From Methanococcoides sp052057775 (GTDB lineage Archaea > Halobacteriota > Methanosarcinia > Methanosarcinales > Methanosarcinaceae), in the NCBI RefSeq assembly GCF_052057775.1, contig NZ_CP195121.1, forward strand, positions 434,001 through 498,000: 64,000 nucleotides of DNA, written 5' to 3'. This document shows positions 52,601-62,087 of the stretch, piece by piece. The notes under the pieces are model-generated. The model had not been told where the DNA came from. It ran no database searches and saw only the letters and a program-made list of their open reading frames with translations. A program made the position numbers and the translations under genes. Each line of letters opens with the position of its first letter. Within the stretch, counting starts at the first letter, position 1.

Positions 52601-53980
52601 TCACAATTTGTTCAGACATGGAATTTCGATGTCAAGGACTTCTGCAATGTTTGCCTTGGCCCTCATTCCCTTAGGTTCGCCTGGTATTGCAAGAACAGTA
52701 CCAAGTCCAAGTTCCTGCCTTACTTCTTTCATCCTGTAAGGATCAGCAAGGTCCAGAACATCAACTCCGAGCTTAGCTGCAACGTACTCTTTTGCTTCAT
52801 TGATCCTCATACCCTGCATCTCCATCCTCAGAACAAGATCACCTGCTGTGCGGATACCGTTCATTCCTGAAGCCATGTGGTGACCGAGGGTAACACCGAG
52901 AGGGTCGCCTACGCCCACCTATATACCGTCAGCACCACCGATCTCGACCATTGCCTTTGATGCCTTTGTCACAGCATCAAGTGTTGGGTTCTCGACCATC
53001 GGGATACCACCTACACCCATTCCCATGTTAGGATGGAGAGGAATTTCGGATACACGATCACATTCCTGAAGGAAGGTCACAGCCCTTGCAACGTTCCAGG
53101 GAGTTGACATGCGTGTGTTCGTGTTACAGACAGGACCAAAGATGTCAACACCTGCTTTTTCAGCCACTTTCACAAGCTGGTGTGCATACATGCCTGCAAG
53201 CCTCTCACCGGCATATTGCATTCCACCATGGACACCAAGGACGTATTCGTTGGCCATTCCCATCTCAACGGAGATCCCGAGCTCTTTTTTCATGATCTCA
53301 GTTGCCTTAAGGGAAGCAAGAAGATCACCATCACCTGCAGCACCTGCGGTGTCGATCATGATATTGTCAACACCGACCTTGGCAACCTGTTTTGCCACCC
53401 AGAAAACATCCTCAGTGGCTGCTTCTGCTGCCTGCTCGTAGACTTCCATTCCTTCCATGATCCTGCCTTCTGACATCATGTCACCGACATTTTCAAAAGG
53501 ACCATCCGGCTTGTAGTAGGCACCAAGATTTGGCATTGCACCAAATGCACATGGGCAGATGGTGTTCATGAGGATAGACTCAAGCTCCTGCTGCTGTTGT
53601 GTGATGACCGCCTTGATAGCCTTGTAGGTATAATCATACCAAAGGAAGGTTGTGCAGTCTGCACCCATGGAACGCTCCAGGATCTGGTTTCCAGACGTTG
53701 CACTCAGGGGAATACCGGACCCGCCACATTCACTGTAGTTACCGTCAATTGCAGAGTGACCAACATCGGTACTCATAACAACCTCATTACCGATCTCAAC
53801 AGTGACAGCCTTGCCTGGCATTACCATGATATCCAGTAAACGCTCCACATCATCATCAGAAAGTGTAGGGATCTTTCCCCTGTCTGCTGCATCAGCAGCA
53901 CCTGCTTCAATATCTTCACGGATGGCTTCTTTTGTCATCCTTACAAGACGACCGTCACCCATACGCTGATCATATTCCAT
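52601..53980 (-). CDS. mtbB: Dimethylamine methyltransferase MtbB with pyrrolysine (amber) codon
   Basis: MtbB moves a methyl group from dimethylamine to the corrinoid protein MtbC. Two apparent open frames join through an in-frame TAG at 52921-52919, codon 354, giving 459 residues. The context GGADGI-TAG-VGVGDPLG matches the pyrrolysine site of Methanosarcina MtbB (GVDGI-O-IGVGDP), and length and position agree. The frame ends at TGA. TIM-barrel motifs such as FGPVCNTNTRMSTPWNVARA are conserved. It starts 17 bases after mtbC. No pyl genes lie in the window. Confidence 0.96.
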
Positions 53981-53997
53981 TTGAAAAACCTCCTGCT

Positions 53998-54645
53998 TCA
54001 GGCCCGCATAAGTTCGACAGCTTTCTGAACTGCTTCGCCTGCATTTTCTGCGTAAGCATCAGCACCGATCTTGTCCGCCCAGTACTGGGTCACAGGTGCA
54101 CCACCAACAATGGTCTTGACACTGCCCCGAATTCCTGCATCCTTAAGGGCAGTTTCAAGATCACCCATTGCCTCCATTGTTCCTGTCATCAAAGCGGAAG
54201 ATGCAATGATATCGGCGTTCACTTCCTTTGCTTTCTCGACGAATTTTTCGAGAAGCGCATCCCTGCCAACATCGTGGACATCAAACCCATTGACGTTGAG
54301 AAGGACCTTCACAATATTCTTGCCGATATCATGCACATCCCCTTCAACAGTCCCGAGTACAATGACACCTTTTTTCTCAGAGGCCTCATTTTCAGCCATC
54401 TTCTCATTCAGGGAAGTCACACATTTTCCCATCAGCGTTGCAGCCATCATGACCTGTGGAAGGAACATTTCCCCCCTCTCAAAATGATCACCGACAGCAA
54501 GCATGCCAGGGGAGAGACCATTCTCAATGATCTCAAGAGGACTAAAACCGGCATCTATAGCCGTTTCAATTAAATTGAATGTTACATCCTCCTGAATGTT
54601 GACCAGTGAATCCCCAATGCTTTGAAGTGTTGTTTCATCTTTCAT
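53998..54645 (-). CDS. mtbC: Dimethylamine corrinoid protein MtbC
   Basis: A 215-residue B12-binding protein that carries the methyl group from dimethylamine to the MtbA methyltransferase. An N-terminal helical cap is followed by the cobalt-histidine motif GDVHDIGKNIVKVLL near residue 98 and the Rossmann B12 fold (ASSALMTGTMEAM). SD AGGTGA precedes the ATG. mtbB is immediately downstream. Confidence 0.95.
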   Translation of the reverse strand: MKDETTLQSIGDSLVNIQEDVTFNLIETAIDAGFSPLEIIENGLSPGMLAVGDHFERGEMFLPQVMMAATLMGKCVTSLNEKMAENEASEKKGVIVLGTVEGDVHDIGKNIVKVLLNVNGFDVHDVGRDALLEKFVEKAKEVNADIIASSALMTGTMEAMGDLETALKDAGIRGSVKTIVGGAPVTQYWADKIGADAYAENAGEAVQKAVELMRA

Positions 54646-54710
54646 TTTTATTCACCTGTTACATTTGAAAGAGCCCGGGTAGCCGGACTATAACCATATT
54701 AATGTTAAAT

Positions 54711-54760
54711 TTTATAATATATAAAGTTTGTTGTCTTGCTTATTTTCTAATATATAAATA
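54711..54760 (-). promoter_or_regulatory. TATA-rich promoter of mtbC-mtbB
   Basis: Leftward TATA-like strings (TATTTATATA at 54760-54751 and CTTTATATATTATAAA at 54726-54711) precede mtbC ATG 54645 by about 66-110 bases. The 257-base spacer 54646-54902 is A+T rich and contains no gene. Confidence 0.45.
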
Positions 54761-54902
54761 TATCTTTTATTTGCAGTTTTGAACAGATTTATTTAAATAA
54801 AGAGACGAAATGGCAGAAAGAGAATAAAGGAGAAGAACAAAGACAAAAAGTAAAAGAAAAAACAAAAAAGAATAGCAGTAGATCCTGCCGAAAAATCAGA
54901 GA

Positions 54903-56393
54903 TTATGCTTTTCTGGAATGTTCAAGGTCCTTTTCTTTCACAAAATGCTCAAGATCCCTTACAATTTCAGCATCAAGGCCACAGGGATCATGGTTTTTCA
55001 GTATATCCACAACCTCAGAGTGAGCTACAGCAACAGCATCCCTGGAACCCTGTTTCACCCATGACTCACGCACATCCCTGTCAAAGACACAGGGAGATGA
55101 TTGCTCAGACATGCGTTCAAGAGTGGATGGTTTTGAAAGGTAATGCCCAGCGATACCCGCTTTCCGGATCTCATCGAAAAGCATGTTGTCTTCTGAAAAA
55201 CTGAAACCTCTGGCAAGTTTCCTGAACATCGAGAACATGTCATTATCTATGACCATTTGCTCCAGCGATAATGTCTGCCCCCCTTCAAGCACACCACCGC
55301 TGAACAACAGATCCGCACCTGCAACAGCAGGGAGGATACCAGTCATCCCTTTTTCAAAAGCTGCTTGCTCATCCGGAAGTTTGCTGTCAGTCCATGCTCC
55401 GGCCACACTGGTAGGAATGCCATAGTACTGACCGATCTTTGCTACTGCCGCCGAGAACATCCCCATTTCAGGAGAACCGGTTGCAGCCCCTGCAGTCTTC
55501 ATATCCATTATAGTAGTGGCTGAACCGTACAGGACAGGAGCTCCTTTGTTTGTGATCTGGGAAAGGGCGATACCTGCAAGGATCTCAGCATTGTGAACCG
55601 CAAGAGTGCCTTCCGGCGTGATAGGGCCTGTGCCCCCGGCCATTACCATACTTATTATATGGTTTGGAATATTTCGCCGGGCAGCCTCAATGATGACCCT
55701 TCCCGTATTGTCACACATGGACAGAGGGCTTGTCGGGCAACAGACGACATTTACAAGTGGCCTTTTTATGGCCAGCTCCCCATCTCCACCATAAGCGATC
55801 TTCGTCATTTCAAAATAATCATCGAACGAATGACCGTCAGGTTCACTGTATGCAAACGGTTTTGTCGTGTTCGTCATGGAAATGAGAATTTCATGGAAAG
55901 GCCTGGCAACAGATTCCAGATCCCTGGCAGCAACGCAGGCATCACCAACCACGTAATTATCGCAGTAGTCAGCAATGATCGTTGCATTCCTGAGATCTTC
56001 AGAAGTGCTTTCACGAACAACATAATTGCCATTTCCACCATAATCCATACACTGCACACCTACTGCAAACGGACCCAGGTTGAAACCGAATCCCGAACTG
56101 ATCTTAAAATCCTTTTTCCGATCAAGTGCAGCAAGTTTAAAGGCCTTTGGCGCAGACCTTATGGATTCCATTACAAGATGTTCAGGGATCTTTGCAACCA
56201 TAGTATCAAGATTCACTTCGCATCCCGCATCCGCATAAAGTTTCAGGGAGCCTTCATCAGAACTTTGAATTCCGATCTCTTCCAGAATTTGTGTTGATAC
56301 ATGAGTAAGTGCTTTAAGGTCATCTTTACCCATAAGATCCAGTTCAAGTCCATCAGCATATGTGTCAGCTTCCGAAGCATTTGAGACTTCCAT
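54903..56393 (-). CDS. MttB-superfamily methyltransferase without pyrrolysine (paralogue A)
   Basis: A 496-residue member of the trimethylamine methyltransferase superfamily. There is no amber codon: where MttB has pyrrolysine 334, this protein has tryptophan 334 (VAGAWTDSKLPD). Non-pyrrolysine relatives such as MtgB demethylate glycine betaine, and others act on quaternary amines, so a quaternary amine substrate is likely. Metal-independent TIM barrel. It has its own TATA-like spacer upstream. The nearest corrinoid protein gene is just upstream at 56.6 kb. The true substrate is unknown. Confidence 0.88.
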   Translation of the reverse strand: MEVSNASEADTYADGLELDLMGKDDLKALTHVSTQILEEIGIQSSDEGSLKLYADAGCEVNLDTMVAKIPEHLVMESIRSAPKAFKLAALDRKKDFKISSGFGFNLGPFAVGVQCMDYGGNGNYVVRESTSEDLRNATIIADYCDNYVVGDACVAARDLESVARPFHEILISMTNTTKPFAYSEPDGHSFDDYFEMTKIAYGGDGELAIKRPLVNVVCCPTSPLSMCDNTGRVIIEAARRNIPNHIISMVMAGGTGPITPEGTLAVHNAEILAGIALSQITNKGAPVLYGSATTIMDMKTAGAATGSPEMGMFSAAVAKIGQYYGIPTSVAGAWTDSKLPDEQAAFEKGMTGILPAVAGADLLFSGGVLEGGQTLSLEQMVIDNDMFSMFRKLARGFSFSEDNMLFDEIRKAGIAGHYLSKPSTLERMSEQSSPCVFDRDVRESWVKQGSRDAVAVAHSEVVDILKNHDPCGLDAEIVRDLEHFVKEKDLEHSRKA

Positions 56394-56505
56394 AATATTA
56401 CCATCCTATAGTTTTTTAGACAATATTTAAAAACACCTGCCACACCAGATCCATCTAAGGACCTCCCGGATAAAAAATGATTACAGCAGATCTTTTGGAG
56501 TTGTG

Positions 56506-56570
56506 CCCCCCATCTCGTTTTTCAGTGGGGTGATGAAATGGGAGATTGTAACGTACTGAGAGATGAGGGG
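56506..56570. repeat. Long hairpin between corrinoid gene and MttB paralogue A
   Basis: CCCCCCATCTC at 56506-56516 can pair with GAGATGAGGGG at 56560-56570 over 10 of 11 positions, around a 43-base loop. It lies in a 246-base non-coding gap between two same-strand genes and may end transcription or control the downstream gene. Confidence 0.4.
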
Positions 56571-56639
56571 CTGGTTGGGAAGGAGGTCAGGAAATGGAGG
56601 ATACACTCAGAATGAATGCATCCACCACCCATGACTGTC

Positions 56640-57290
56640 TTATTCGAATGCAGCCTTGCATTTTACAACTGCGTCAGATGCATTCTCAGCATAGATATCC
56701 GCACCAATACGGTTTGCCCAGTCCTGAGTCACAGGTGCACCGCCGACCATTGTTTTCACAGTGTCACGAACACCTGCTTCCTTAAGCTGCTCTTCGACCT
56801 GAAGCTGCAAGACCATGGTTGTTGTCATCAATGCAGAAGAACCAACGATTGCCGGTTTCTTTTCTTTTACAACTTCAACAAAATCAGCGATCGGAACATC
56901 CCTTCCAAGATCGATGACATTAAAGCCCGCAACCTTCAGCATGGTCGCAACAATGTCCTTGCCGATGGTGTGGATATCACCTTCGATGGTACCGATAGCG
57001 ACTGTGCCTTTATCCTCGGCTTGTGCACTCAGATTCTCAAGCACAGGGGTCAGAACCTCAACGCCAGCAGACATTGCTTCAGAAGCAGCAATGATGTGAG
57101 GCAGGAAAAGAGAACCCTGCTCGAACTGAGTCCCAACTTCATTGATCCCGGCAGTGAAACCATTCTGGATCAGGTCAATCGGATCGAGACCAGCTGAAAT
57201 GCATTCCTCTGCAATTTCTGCAACAACATCACCATCAAAGTCCATCACTGCAGCTTTACCTTTTTCATTTAATTCATCCTGTGTAACCAT
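56640..57290 (-). CDS. Methyltransferase corrinoid protein (MttC/MtgC type)
   Basis: A 216-residue B12-binding protein of the methylamine corrinoid family. The cap domain is followed by the cobalt-ligand motif GDIHTIGKDIVATML near residue 105 and the loop GSSALMTTTMV. SD GGTGATT lies ahead of the ATG. It is 55 bases after MttB paralogue B and is the only corrinoid gene close to three MttB-type genes, so it may serve one or all. It could be MttC or a quaternary-amine corrinoid protein. Confidence 0.93.
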   Translation of the reverse strand: MVTQDELNEKGKAAVMDFDGDVVAEIAEECISAGLDPIDLIQNGFTAGINEVGTQFEQGSLFLPHIIAASEAMSAGVEVLTPVLENLSAQAEDKGTVAIGTIEGDIHTIGKDIVATMLKVAGFNVIDLGRDVPIADFVEVVKEKKPAIVGSSALMTTTMVLQLQVEEQLKEAGVRDTVKTMVGGAPVTQDWANRIGADIYAENASDAVVKCKAAFE

Positions 57291-57345
57291 ATTTTAATCA
57301 CCTTCTTACTGTTTTATTTTTTAATATTGAGTTAAAGGCCCAAGA

Positions 57346-58833
57346 TCAGGCCTTTTGAACATACGTTTTGTCTTTCTCAGCAACAAGTGCCTTCAGATCT
57401 GCAACAATATCAGCATCCAGACCACATGGGTTGTGAGTCTTCAGGATCTCCTGCACCTTTTCATTTGCAATTGCAAGAGCATCTTTTGCACCATCATTCT
57501 CCCAATCACCACGCATCCTCCTGTCAAAAATGGAAGGGAACGACTGAGAATCCATGCCCATACGTGTTGATTTAACGGCAAGGAAATGCTTACCAGGACC
57601 GACTTTCTGAATATCATCAAAAGCAAGGCTTTCACTAGTGACGTTGAAACCATTGAGAAGGCGCTTGGTCATTGCAATAATATCGTTGTCTATTACAAGC
57701 TGCTCCAGACTCATAGTATTCCCTGACTCAATGCCTCCGGCACCGAATACAGTAGTAGCACCTCCAAAAGCCGGCAGCATTGCAGTCATAGCTTTCTCAA
57801 AACCTGCCTGAACGTCAGGAAGTTTGCTGTCGGTCCAGCAACCGGCAATAATACCAGAAGGCATTCCGTAATGTCGTGCAAGTTTTCCAAAACTAAGGCT
57901 CAGGAGTCCCATTTCCGGAGAACCTGTAGCTGCAACACCATTCTTAAGATCCATCATGGTGGTCGCAGAAGAGTAGAACGCAGGAGCACCTTTATTGACG
58001 ATCTGAGCGAGAACAAGACCTGCAAGAACCTCTGCATTGTGTGTAACAATAGTACCCTCAAGAGTTACAGGACCTGTTGAACCAGCCATCACCATGCTGA
58101 TAACTTCATTTGTGATGTTGTTCTCAGCACATTTGATGATGAGCTGGGAATCTCTGGTAGGAGATTCAAGAGGACTTGTCTGGCAGCAGCAAGAGAAGAA
58201 AATTGGCCTCTTTGCAGCAAGTTCTTCATCGCCACCATATACCATTTTGTTCATTTCAAGATAGGTATCGAAATTCTCATATTCGGATGCACCAAGTGAG
58301 AAAGGTTTGGTAGTGTTGGTCAAACCAATGTACAGCTCATGAATGTCACAATGACCCTTTCCTGCAATATCGGTAACAGTGATAGGAGTATCAGCCCTAT
58401 CAATACTGTCACAATAATCAAGGATCGTCATCGAGTTAACAAGATCTGTCTCTGTAGCATCATGAACCCCGTGTTTACCACTTGGATCATAATCGAACAT
58501 CTGGAAACCGACGCCGAAAGGACTCCAATGGACATTGGAATCAGATGCTTTTGCCACAATGTCTTTTTTCTTGTCCACACCATAAAGTTTGATATTCTTT
58601 GGAGTTGAGCGAATAGCTTCCCCCACAAGGTAACCTGGAATGTACACAGTATTGGTGTTACGATCGACCGAACAACCTGCACCTTCATAGTAATCAAGTG
58701 CTTCAGGATCATCGGTACGGATTCCCACCCTTTCAAGTACATCAAGAGTGGTCTGATGGATAAGATCAAGTTCTTCGTTTGTAAGTGCTTCCAGCCTCAT
58801 ACCGGAAAGCAGATCATTCATTGTAGATGCCAT
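57346..58833 (-). CDS. MttB-superfamily methyltransferase without pyrrolysine (paralogue B)
   Basis: A 495-residue MttB-family protein. Tryptophan 333 (IIAGCWTDSKLPDVQ) occupies the pyrrolysine site, and the frame is free of TAG. It shares the N-terminal LTNEELDLIHQTTLDVLERVGI and VIAMTKRLLNGF-type C-terminal region with the family. The start is set at ATG 58833 after GAGGTGATT; an earlier reading extends through the upstream spacer. It lies between pyrrolysine-type mttB (63 bases upstream) and the corrinoid gene. A glycine betaine or other quaternary amine methyltransferase is a likely role. Confidence 0.88.
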   Translation of the reverse strand: MASTMNDLLSGMRLEALTNEELDLIHQTTLDVLERVGIRTDDPEALDYYEGAGCSVDRNTNTVYIPGYLVGEAIRSTPKNIKLYGVDKKKDIVAKASDSNVHWSPFGVGFQMFDYDPSGKHGVHDATETDLVNSMTILDYCDSIDRADTPITVTDIAGKGHCDIHELYIGLTNTTKPFSLGASEYENFDTYLEMNKMVYGGDEELAAKRPIFFSCCCQTSPLESPTRDSQLIIKCAENNITNEVISMVMAGSTGPVTLEGTIVTHNAEVLAGLVLAQIVNKGAPAFYSSATTMMDLKNGVAATGSPEMGLLSLSFGKLARHYGMPSGIIAGCWTDSKLPDVQAGFEKAMTAMLPAFGGATTVFGAGGIESGNTMSLEQLVIDNDIIAMTKRLLNGFNVTSESLAFDDIQKVGPGKHFLAVKSTRMGMDSQSFPSIFDRRMRGDWENDGAKDALAIANEKVQEILKTHNPCGLDADIVADLKALVAEKDKTYVQKA

Positions 58834-58896
58834 AATAATCACCTCTGTTTTTAAAGAAGAAGTTCGGACCAACCGGTTCGAACTTCGGTTTTGAGC

Positions 58897-60387
58897 TCAG
58901 TGGCTGGCAAGGAAAGCTTTGTCACCTTCTTCAACGATTGCCATCATGTCCTTCAGAATGTCAGAATCTATTGGCAGTACCTCATGGTTTGCCATGACCT
59001 GATTGACCTTTTCGTGTGCAACGGTAAGAAGGTCTTTTCCGCCTGCTGACTCCCAGTCACCATACATCGTCCTGTCAAAGAGCATCGGATCTGAAGGAAG
59101 GTCAATGTTGCTCATTGTTGTTTTGTGGGAAAGGAAATTCTTTCCGGCGCCAACTTTCTTGATCGCATCAACGGAGAGCGTTTCTTCATTCACGAGAATA
59201 CCCTCAGAAGTCTTTTTTACCATACCGATAATATCATTATCAATAAGGAGCTGTTCCATAGAGAAGGTCATTCCAAGCTCGAGCATACCTGCGCCATAGA
59301 TAAGGTTCGTTCCGGCAAAAGCAGGCATCATTGCAGTAATGGTTTTCTCATGACCAGATTGCGTATCTACGGTTTTAGCGTCTGCCTATGCACCGGCAGC
59401 GAAGGAAGGAAGACCGTAAAACTGCGCAAGCTTTGCAACAGAAGCACTGATAAGCCCGATCTCCGGACAGCCTACAGGAGCAGTTCCTTTCTTAAGATCG
59501 AAGGATGTCGTGGAACTACCATACCAGACAGGTGCGCCGGGTTCAGCAAGCTGTGCAAGGATAACTGATGCCAGGACTTCAGCGTTGTGAGTGACAAGAG
59601 TACCTGCAAGATGTACAGGAGATGATGCACCACCCATTGCCATGCTGATGATAACATTAGGCAGACCCTGACGTGCACTGTTGATAAGCATCTGGCATGC
59701 ATTGTCACCAAGTTCTAACGGGCTTGTTGGGCACATGCACATCGAACCAATAGGTTTCTTGCGTGCCTGTTCACCATCCCCACCATAGAAAGCTTCCATC
59801 ATCTTTAAAGTACGATCGAAGTTTTCATCCACAGGGTCAAGCATTGCATGTTTGGAAGTACCGGTAAATGCTGCGATCGTCTCATGAAGATCCGCTGCAC
59901 CAAATCCGGCAACGTCCATTGCGGACAGAGCCATACAGTAGATATCAATGTTGTCAGCCCAATCGCATATCTTTGCAGTGTCCACGATATCCTGTTCAGT
60001 ACTGTCACGAGGGACATATTTCCCTGAACTTTCATCGTAAGCACTCATTTTCACGCCGGTACCGAAATTCGTCCAGTGAACCTTCCCATCGGCTTCCATG
60101 ACACATGTGTGTTTCTTTTCACGACCATACACCCTGAACCTTGAAGGTGCAACCCTCAAAGCCGCATCAACGACATGCTCAGGGATCCTTACCATTTGTG
60201 TGATCTCATCGACATCACAACCTGCTTCTTTGAAAAGCCCTCTTGCTTCAGCGTCCGTGACCATGATACCGGGATCGGAAAAAACATCAAGGGTCGCATA
60301 ATGGATAGCTTTCAGCTCATCCATTGAGAAGAGACCCAGGTCGATTCCCTGCATCGTGGACTTTCCGGAAGAATGTATATTCATCAT
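58897..60387 (-). CDS. mttB: Trimethylamine methyltransferase MttB with pyrrolysine (amber) codon
   Basis: MttB transfers a methyl group from trimethylamine to its corrinoid protein. TAG at 59388-59386 is codon 334, exactly the pyrrolysine number in Methanosarcina barkeri MttB, in the matching context FAAGA-TAG-ADAKTVDTQ. Reading through gives 496 residues, ending in TGA. The catalytic TIM barrel is intact on both sides. GGAGGT lies seven bases ahead of ATG 60387. It is the first gene of a minus-strand run with paralogue B and the corrinoid protein. Confidence 0.97.
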
Positions 60388-60605
60388 ATTTTAGACCTCC
60401 AATAGTCAATGTTAGTTATTGAGTAATTAATTTTGTAATATTTAAGGTTTTCTAACTGTAATTTTTTCTTGTATATAAGTATTTTGTTTTTTGCTCATTT
60501 TTTTGCGAGTCATATAAATAGAAAGAAGAAAATAAACAAAACTAACTGGAACCATAAAGTAGCAAAATATTATAGCCAATGAAATGTAACTTAAAGGAGA
60601 GAATC
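60388..60605. promoter_or_regulatory. Divergent promoters of mttB and the MtmB-like gene
   Basis: An A+T-rich spacer. TATA-like strings are GTATATAAGT at 60471-60480 (reads left as ACTTATATAC for mttB) and CATATAAATA at 60511-60520 (for the plus-strand gene). Ribosome binding sites GGAGGT and GGAGA sit ahead of the two starts. Shared control of the two methyltransferases is likely. Confidence 0.55.
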
Positions 60606-61955
60606 ATGCAGAACATAGTCGACCAGATGTTTAACGGCAAAAAAGTAACAAAAACAGGGCATGAGAAACTAGTATTTGATACCAGCCTCGAACTTGCCGA
60701 AAGCTATGATATCGTTTTTGATGAAGATCAGCTTGTACCTTCCGATACCACCATGGCAGACCGGGCATACCTTGCGGCCCTTGATCTCGTAGAGACTGCC
60801 GGCTTTTTTACAACGGGTACCAACAGGATCGTCAAACCCGAAAGATACGAGCTCATTGACTCGATGCAGAATGCAAGAAGTTCTGTTACTCTGGGAGAAG
60901 GCGTGGACAGTACCAGCATACACTTCAGGGAAATTCTTGACAAACGTATGCCATCGATCTGGGGAGGACCATGCTCAGCCCCCGCATCAGATGAATACTA
61001 TGCCCCCATCCATCGCTCATATGCCAAACTGAGAGCCATGGCTATGCTTTCCCCTGCATCAATGGTGAACAGCTTCAAAGGTGCTCTTTTAAGTACACCA
61101 ATGGAACTGTATAGTGCATATCGTTCCATTGAAATGGTAAAGAATGCCTGCACTCTGGAGAACCGACCAAAAATGTGCTACAGCACCCCGCCTTCCATCG
61201 GTGACATCAGGGCATCACTATCAATTGCCAATGAGATTATCACAGGGAAAGAGACCATGCATGAGATCTACAATGCTGTAGATATGAAAGTTAACGTTGA
61301 TTCGATCACAAAATCCATACACTACGGAAGAATGGGGCTTCCCTACCTTTCAGACCAGATCGTGATCCTCGGAGGAAACACGGTCGAAACGCCTGAACAA
61401 CTGGCAATTGTTATAATAGCCGAAGCCTTCAAATCAAAGGTAATCAACGGTGCTGATATATACTTCAGCAGCCCTGCCGATTCCGAGACCGGTGCCTCAT
61501 CGACGGCAAAGACACTCTGGGCTTCAGGCATATCTTCCCTTGCACTTACAACAAACTCAAAGATCCTTCACGGACTGGACATCGTTAATACCGCAGGACC
61601 ATGCACCGAAATGATGTTCTACGAAACCGCAGTTCAGACGATCTCAGCTACTGTCTGTGGAGTGGATATGCTTGCAGGACCAGCGCCAAATTCAATGCAA
61701 ATGATCGATCACGCCGGAGGACTGGATGCGTTGTTCATGCTCGAGATGGCCGAACTGGCCACGAACCTTTCTTTTGAAGATGCGAACAACCTTTGCAACA
61801 AATTGTATAAGAAATACAGTAAGCATCTTAACCGGCCTGAAATTGGCAAGCATTTCATTGAATGCTATGACGTAAATAAGATCGAACCTACACCGGAATA
61901 CTCAGAAATGCACAACAAGGTCCTGAATGAGGTATATAACCTCGCAGGACAATGA
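60606..61955 (+). CDS. MtmB-like methylamine methyltransferase homologue without pyrrolysine
   Basis: A 449-residue homologue of monomethylamine methyltransferase MtmB. Matching segments to Methanosarcina MtmB are clear: IVKNACTLENRP-like KNACxxxxRP before the site, GPCTEMMFYETAVQTI, and the C-terminal ECYDVNKIEPTPEY. MtmB has pyrrolysine 202 in GMGVOGPE; here the aligned stretch is KMCYSTPPS, so serine 193 stands at that position. There is no TAG in the frame. Start 60606 is chosen because GGAGA lies upstream. Activity on an unknown methylated substrate is possible; loss of function is the alternative. Confidence 0.85.
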   Translation: MQNIVDQMFNGKKVTKTGHEKLVFDTSLELAESYDIVFDEDQLVPSDTTMADRAYLAALDLVETAGFFTTGTNRIVKPERYELIDSMQNARSSVTLGEGVDSTSIHFREILDKRMPSIWGGPCSAPASDEYYAPIHRSYAKLRAMAMLSPASMVNSFKGALLSTPMELYSAYRSIEMVKNACTLENRPKMCYSTPPSIGDIRASLSIANEIITGKETMHEIYNAVDMKVNVDSITKSIHYGRMGLPYLSDQIVILGGNTVETPEQLAIVIIAEAFKSKVINGADIYFSSPADSETGASSTAKTLWASGISSLALTTNSKILHGLDIVNTAGPCTEMMFYETAVQTISATVCGVDMLAGPAPNSMQMIDHAGGLDALFMLEMAELATNLSFEDANNLCNKLYKKYSKHLNRPEIGKHFIECYDVNKIEPTPEYSEMHNKVLNEVYNLAGQ

Positions 61956-62087
61956 TGTTTTCAGCAAAAGGAATATGTTATATATAAAATCGAACATGCA
62001 GATATTCCTAAGGTTCAAAACAGCTTTAAAAAGATCAACATTTATACCGATCACAAATACCTATCATAATACACATGGAGATAATCA

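Noticed and set aside
52601..53980. mtbB as a pseudogene split by a stop.
   Set aside because: The TAG is at the known pyrrolysine site, and both sides match MtbB in frame, so it is one intact gene.
58897..60387. mttB as two genes or a broken gene.
   Set aside because: TAG is codon 334, the pyrrolysine site of MttB, and the frame continues to a TGA at the usual length.
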